From Streptomyces sp. P3 (GTDB lineage: Bacteria > Actinomycetota > Actinomycetes > Streptomycetales > Streptomycetaceae): a DNA stretch of 64,000 bases. The DNA lies in assembly GCF_003032475.1 (NCBI RefSeq), contig NZ_CP028369.1:8804001-8868000 (forward strand), written 5' to 3'. Positions 60,614-64,000 of this stretch are shown one piece after another. Both the position numbers and the translations under genes were made by a program. The notes below the pieces were generated by a model that saw nothing but the letters and a program-made list of their open reading frames with translations, was not told where the DNA came from and did no database searches. The number at the start of each line of letters is the position of its first letter. Position 1 is the stretch's first letter.

Positions 60614-60731
60614 TCCCACACGGCCGCTTGTGAACCGCCCGGCGCGCCCCGGGCCCGGCCCGACCGCGTACGGCCGGGGCGCCCGAACTCGGATCTTCGG
60701 TCCCCAACACACCATGGAGAGGACAACCCAC

Positions 60732-61524
60732 ATGTGCGGAATCGCCGGATGGGTGGACTTCGAACGCGACCTGCCCCGTGAGGCCGTACGCCGGCGCTCG
60801 ACCGTCGCCCTCTCAGGAGAGTCGGCCGACGAACTCTTCGGTGGCTGCAGCTGGTTCCACGACCCCGAAGTGCTCACCGCCGAGACCTTCCCCTGGCTCA
60901 CCAGCACACCCGGACCGTTCTACGACGGCACCCCCCTCTTCGACGGTGACCTGCACCCGACTCGACCTGCCGGGCCGACGCAGTGACAGCTACCACGACG
61001 CGATCGCCGAGACCCCCGTGCTCCCCGGCGAAAGCGGACTGGAGAAGCGGATGAGGGAGCTCAGCTACCTCAACCTCACCCGCTTCGTGAACACCCTCCT
61101 GGACCGCAAGGACCGCATGAGCATGGCCGTGGGCCTGGAGGTACGCGTCCCCTTCTGCGACCACCGGCTCGTGGAGTACGTCTTCAACGCCCCCTGGGCG
61201 ATGAAGAAGTTCGACGGACGGGAGAAGAGCCTGCTGCGGGCCGCCACCCGCGACGTCCTGCCGAAGTCCATTGCGGAACGTGTCAAGGCGCCCTACCCCA
61301 GCACCCAGGACTCCGGCTACGAGAAGAAGCTGCGCGACAGGTTCGCCGAAGTGCTCTCCAGCGGAACCGCCCCCATCCTTCCGCTGCTCGATCTGAGCCG
61401 GGTCCAGGACCGTCTGACCCGGCCGGTCAGTGCCGAGAGCACGCAGATCACCCGGATCGACCTGGAAGTGCCCCTGTCGCTCAACGCCTGGCTCGAGTCG
61501 TACGACGTCACCCTCGACCTGTAG
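60732..61524 (+). pseudogene. asnB: asparagine synthetase (glutamine-hydrolysing), internally deleted
   Basis: ATG at 60732 gives MCGIAGWVDFERDL, with the catalytic Cys2 of the glutaminase domain. It is then joined directly to VALSGESADELFGG, the synthetase ATP-pyrophosphatase region, so most of the glutaminase domain and the start of the synthetase domain are missing. A further frameshift near 60960 separates the remainder (NLTRFVNTLLDRKDRMSMA, EVRVPFCDHRLVEYV) which runs to 61524. The protein cannot be active as read. Confidence 0.85.
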
Positions 61525-61637
61525 CCCTTCACGAACGGCCCCGCAGCCGCGCCGAACCCGGCTCGGCGAGCCCCCAAGACCGCCCGGCGTCTCTGCGCGT
61601 TCATCCCCCGGCCGCAGACGACGTCGGGCGTCCGCGG

Positions 61638-61673
61638 GCAGCAGGGCCGTCGGGCGTCCGCCGGCCCTGCTGC
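61638..61673 (+). terminator. 12-bp-arm hairpin after asnB
   Basis: GCAGCAGGGCCG and CGGCCCTGCTGC pair perfectly around 12 bases; GTCGGGCGTCCGC is repeated at 61623 and 61649. It lies in the 206-bp gap before the next gene and is a likely terminator. Confidence 0.7.
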
Positions 61674-61730
61674 AGCCGACCGCCCGCCGGCGTCGATCCT
61701 TCGCGCCGAAGATCCTGAGAGGACACGAGT

Positions 61731-61955
61731 ATGCCGCCGCCGCCCTCACACCACGACTCCGGCAGGCCCGTCGAAACGCCGGGGGACGCCCGACCCGAGG
61801 AAGCGGCCCGCAGTTCACGGCACCGCGAGGCCGTGGAACTCGCGGACCGCATCACCCGGACCATCCGCATCCTCGAGGAGCTCGACCTCACCGGCGTCGC
61901 GCTGGCGCCGGTCCTCACCCTCACCGACCACGGCGCGACCGGGAGACCGCTGTGA
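61731..61955 (+). CDS. GatC/AtzG-like small amidase partner
   Basis: A 74-residue protein, ATG after GAGAGGAC. The first 30 residues are disordered; then REAVELADRITRTIRILEEL is a helix with the GatC/AtzG rhythm, and LAPVLTLTDHG recalls the family's C-terminal segment. AtzG-type proteins bind amidases and stabilise them. Its stop overlaps the amidase GTG. The assignment comes mainly from neighbourhood. Confidence 0.5.
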   Translation: MPPPPSHHDSGRPVETPGDARPEEAARSSRHREAVELADRITRTIRILEELDLTGVALAPVLTLTDHGATGRPL

Positions 61956-63397
61956 CGCAGCCCTACGAACTCACCGTCGCCGCCGCGGCAAACGCCATCG
62001 CAGCGAAAGAGCTCTCCCCGGTCGAACTGACCGAGTCCGTCCTGCAACGCGCGGCGGAGACCGAAGGCGCCCTCAACGCCTTCGTGACCCGCACACCCGA
62101 GGCGGCGCGAGCACGAGCGATCGAGGCGGAGCGAGAGGCGATGGCAGGGCGCTCCCGGGGACCGCTGCACGGCATTCCCTTCGCGCTCAAGGACAACATC
62201 GACGCGTCCGGCGTTCCGACCACAGCCAGCTCCTCGGTCTGGGCCGATCGCGTCCCCGTCCACGACAGCGCGGTCATGGACCGTCTCACGGCCGCGGGCG
62301 CCATTCTGGTCGGCAAGACCCAGATGCACGAGTTCGCCTACGGGCTCATCACGCCCCAGACGCGCAACCCATGGGCGAGTGACAGGGTCGTCGGCGGCTC
62401 GAGCGGAGGGTCGGCGGCCGCCGTCGCCGTCGGATCGGCCGCCTTCGCGCTCGGCACCGACACCGGCGGTTCCATCCGCGTCCCCGCGTCGTTCAACGGG
62501 CTCGTGGGTCTCAAGCCCACCTACGGCGTCGTCTCCCGCCACGGAGTTGCCCCCCTGTCGTGGTCCATGGACCACGTGGGCCCCCTCACCCGCAGCGCCC
62601 GGGACGCCGCCCTCGTCCTCCAGGTCATCGCCGGCCGAGATCCCCGGGACCCGGCAAGCGTCGTCTCACCTCACCTCCACCGGACCGGTCAGGGCTCCGG
62701 AGATCTGCGAGGCATGCGAATCGGCGTCCCGGCCAACTACTTCTTCGAACACGTGGCACCGCAGGTGACGGACGCAGTCCGACGGGCGACGGACCAGTTC
62801 GTCGCACTCGGCGCCATCGCGATCACGGTGACCTCCCCACTCACCGCGTACCTGGTGCCCGCACTGTGGGGCCACGTGGCCCCCGAGGCGGCCGCTGCCC
62901 ACGAGGATCACCTGCGCCGGCGCCCCGACCTCTTCAGCGACGGCCTGCGGACCCTCCTGGAGGCCGGCCGGATGATCGCCGCCGACGACTACCTCAGAGC
63001 CCAGCGCTGCCGCACCCTCATCCGCCGGGCATGGCGGGAGATGTTCACCACGATCGACGTCCTCGCGACACCCACGGTCGCCACCACGGCACTGCTCCGC
63101 TCCCAATCGGAATTCCGGTGGAGCGACGGATTCACCGAGGACGTAACCGACGGCCTCCTGCGGCTGACATCCCCTGCCAACGTCACAGGACTGCCTGCCC
63201 TGACCCTGCCGATCGGAGAGGACTCATCCGGCCTCCCCATCGGCATGCAGCTCATCGGCGACCGACTGGCCGAACCGGACCTGCTCCGCATGGGCGAGAT
63301 CTACGAAGAGGCTCTCGGCAACGGCACGGACGCGGCCACCCGACGCCGGTCACCCCTGTCGAGCGCGTTCGCCCTGGAGCGGGCGCAGGGAGGGTGA
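61952..63397 (+). CDS. amidase signature family enzyme (AtzE/GatA-like)
   Basis: A 481-residue protein from a GTG overlapping the small gene's stop. The Ser-cisSer-Lys triad is present: Lys in FALKDNIDASG, Ser in GGSSGGSAAAVA, and the nucleophile Ser in DTGGSIRVPASFNGLVGLK. C-terminal AS-domain motifs TSPANVTGLPALTLPIG and GMQLIGDRLAE fit. With the GatC-like partner it resembles 1-carboxybiuret hydrolase or other small amidases rather than tRNA amidotransferase (no GatB here). Substrate unknown. Confidence 0.88.
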   Translation: MTQPYELTVAAAANAIAAKELSPVELTESVLQRAAETEGALNAFVTRTPEAARARAIEAEREAMAGRSRGPLHGIPFALKDNIDASGVPTTASSSVWADRVPVHDSAVMDRLTAAGAILVGKTQMHEFAYGLITPQTRNPWASDRVVGGSSGGSAAAVAVGSAAFALGTDTGGSIRVPASFNGLVGLKPTYGVVSRHGVAPLSWSMDHVGPLTRSARDAALVLQVIAGRDPRDPASVVSPHLHRTGQGSGDLRGMRIGVPANYFFEHVAPQVTDAVRRATDQFVALGAIAITVTSPLTAYLVPALWGHVAPEAAAAHEDHLRRRPDLFSDGLRTLLEAGRMIAADDYLRAQRCRTLIRRAWREMFTTIDVLATPTVATTALLRSQSEFRWSDGFTEDVTDGLLRLTSPANVTGLPALTLPIGEDSSGLPIGMQLIGDRLAEPDLLRMGEIYEEALGNGTDAATRRRSPLSSAFALERAQGG

Positions 63398-63487
63398 ACA
63401 GCCCCCGGGCCCGGCAGCACGCCGACGACCACTGACCCTCCTCGGGTCAGCCACCGGCGCCATTCCAAGATCAAAAGAACGCCCTGA

Positions 63488-64000
63488 TCACGGCGCGTCG
63501 AACTGGGTCGGGAAGCGGGGGGCGAGCCAGGGCTTGCGGCCCCAGGCGAGCACGGCCCCGCGTGCCATGGCCTGCCACGGGCCCAGACGCCCCAGCGCGA
63601 TGAGAAGGAAGGCGACCGGCTCGGTGAGGATGGTGCAGTCCGAACGCTCCGGCGGATCAGAAAGCACCTCGACCCTGCCGTCGGCGAACGCGACGCCGAA
63701 TGCCGCGCCACCCCTTACGCGGACGGTGTAACGGGCCGTCAGCGCGGAGGCGGTCGCGACGCGCGGCATCGCCGCCTTCAGGAACGGCAGGCACAACCCG
63801 ACCCGCATCTCGTTGATCATGTGCGCCTGACGCAGCCCGCGGGCGAGGTCGTAACCGTGGCCCAGCATGTGGGTCAGCAAGTACGAGGCGAGAACGTCCT
63901 GGTCCATGGGGCCGAGCGGGGTCGCGAGCTTCCGGCCCGCGGTCCCGTCCGCCACGGCTCGGTCCACCCCGTCCAGGAACACGTCGGCCTGCTCCACGAT
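63488..64000 (-). CDS. maleylpyruvate isomerase/SCP2-like protein, partial
   Basis: The gene runs off the right edge, so the N-terminus is missing; 170 residues are seen. A DinB-like helix (DVLASYLLTHMLGHGYDLARGL) carries the conserved His-x3-Asp type site, and the C-terminus is an SCP2-like domain (VRVRGGAAFGVAFADGRVEVL … ALGRLGPWQAMARG). It is probably a mycothiol-dependent isomerase family member. The reading frame is open to the edge. Confidence 0.8.
   Translation of the reverse strand: MVEQADVFLDGVDRAVADGTAGRKLATPLGPMDQDVLASYLLTHMLGHGYDLARGLRQAHMINEMRVGLCLPFLKAAMPRVATASALTARYTVRVRGGAAFGVAFADGRVEVLSDPPERSDCTILTEPVAFLLIALGRLGPWQAMARGAVLAWGRKPWLAPRFPTQFDAP

Noticed and set aside
61952..63397. 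GatA subunit of the tRNA amidotransferase
   Set aside because: There is no gatB here, the small partner is only GatC-like, and the context is a degraded asparagine synthetase rather than the housekeeping gat operon.
1..64000. CRISPR array, tRNA or rRNA gene
   Set aside because: I saw no repeat-spacer pattern and no tRNA-like cloverleaf or T-loop/CCA segment. The 24-bp boxes at 15065 are too short and lack spacer structure for CRISPR.

Overview
The window is high-GC actinobacterial DNA and almost certainly Streptomyces. It shows strong third-position G/C bias, many GTG and TTG starts, twin-arginine and Sec-secreted arabinan and fructan hydrolases, mycothiol-dependent isomerase relatives, GAF-ANTAR and PAS-LuxR regulators, and several proteins of types seen mainly in streptomycetes.

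Bases 1 to about 22,380 are part of a temperate siphovirus-like prophage, all on the + strand and tightly coupled by ATGA/GTGA/TTGA overlaps. Positions 1-12,900 carry about 27 small genes: many CxxC mini-proteins, three or four helix-turn-helix proteins, a large winged-helix protein that may serve replication, an HNH-like protein and small membrane proteins. Positions 13,049-14,843 hold an HNH endonuclease, small orphan genes and a P-loop kinase-like protein, followed by a clear terminator. An array of GTnAC boxes spaced exactly 24 bp apart (15,065-15,166) then leads into the head module: small terminase, large terminase, portal, HK97-type protease, major capsid, decoration-type proteins and a head-tail connector. 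The capsid gene and two downstream genes carry single-base indels, and the connector stops abruptly inside a host glycoside hydrolase gene. No tail, lysis, integrase or immunity genes are seen, so the element is truncated here, or the junction is a misassembly.

Bases 22,371-28,590 are an arabinan-degradation locus: a GH127 beta-L-arabinofuranosidase (its lectin tail cut by the phage junction) and two divergent GH43 enzymes with AbfB (CBM42) modules. All three have CGAAC/GTTCG palindromes upstream. A relic of a SpoIIE-type phosphatase lies between the GH43 genes.

Bases 29,130-43,063 are mixed host genes: a secreted subtilase with a P-domain, a SAM methyltransferase, two DHFR/RibD-like reductases, a 2H phosphoesterase, a PadR regulator with its operator next to an acyl-CoA dehydrogenase, DUF1330 and NTF2-like proteins, a two-repeat helical protein, a GAF-ANTAR regulator and a secreted HAD-like protein, with a decayed response-regulator fragment among them.

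Bases 43,144-49,575 hold the most intriguing locus: a translationally coupled operon of an ATP-grasp ligase, a dikinase-like protein with GWD-style domain order and an MFS exporter, divergent from a PAS-LuxR regulator across a perfect 12-bp-arm palindrome. This looks like a small ligation/phosphorylation/export pathway of unknown product.

Bases 49,915-64,000 hold mycothiol-enzyme relatives, an SCO6745-family-like protein, a methyltransferase whose frame is broken by a 7-bp tandem repeat, a GH32 levanase/fructanase with a nested duplicated insert and a large upstream palindrome, two MFS transporters, a frameshifted GlxA/AraC regulator, an internally deleted asparagine synthetase, and a GatC/AtzG-like plus amidase pair. 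Several genes here and in the prophage carry single-base indels in short homopolymers, so sequence error has to be excluded before calling them pseudogenes.
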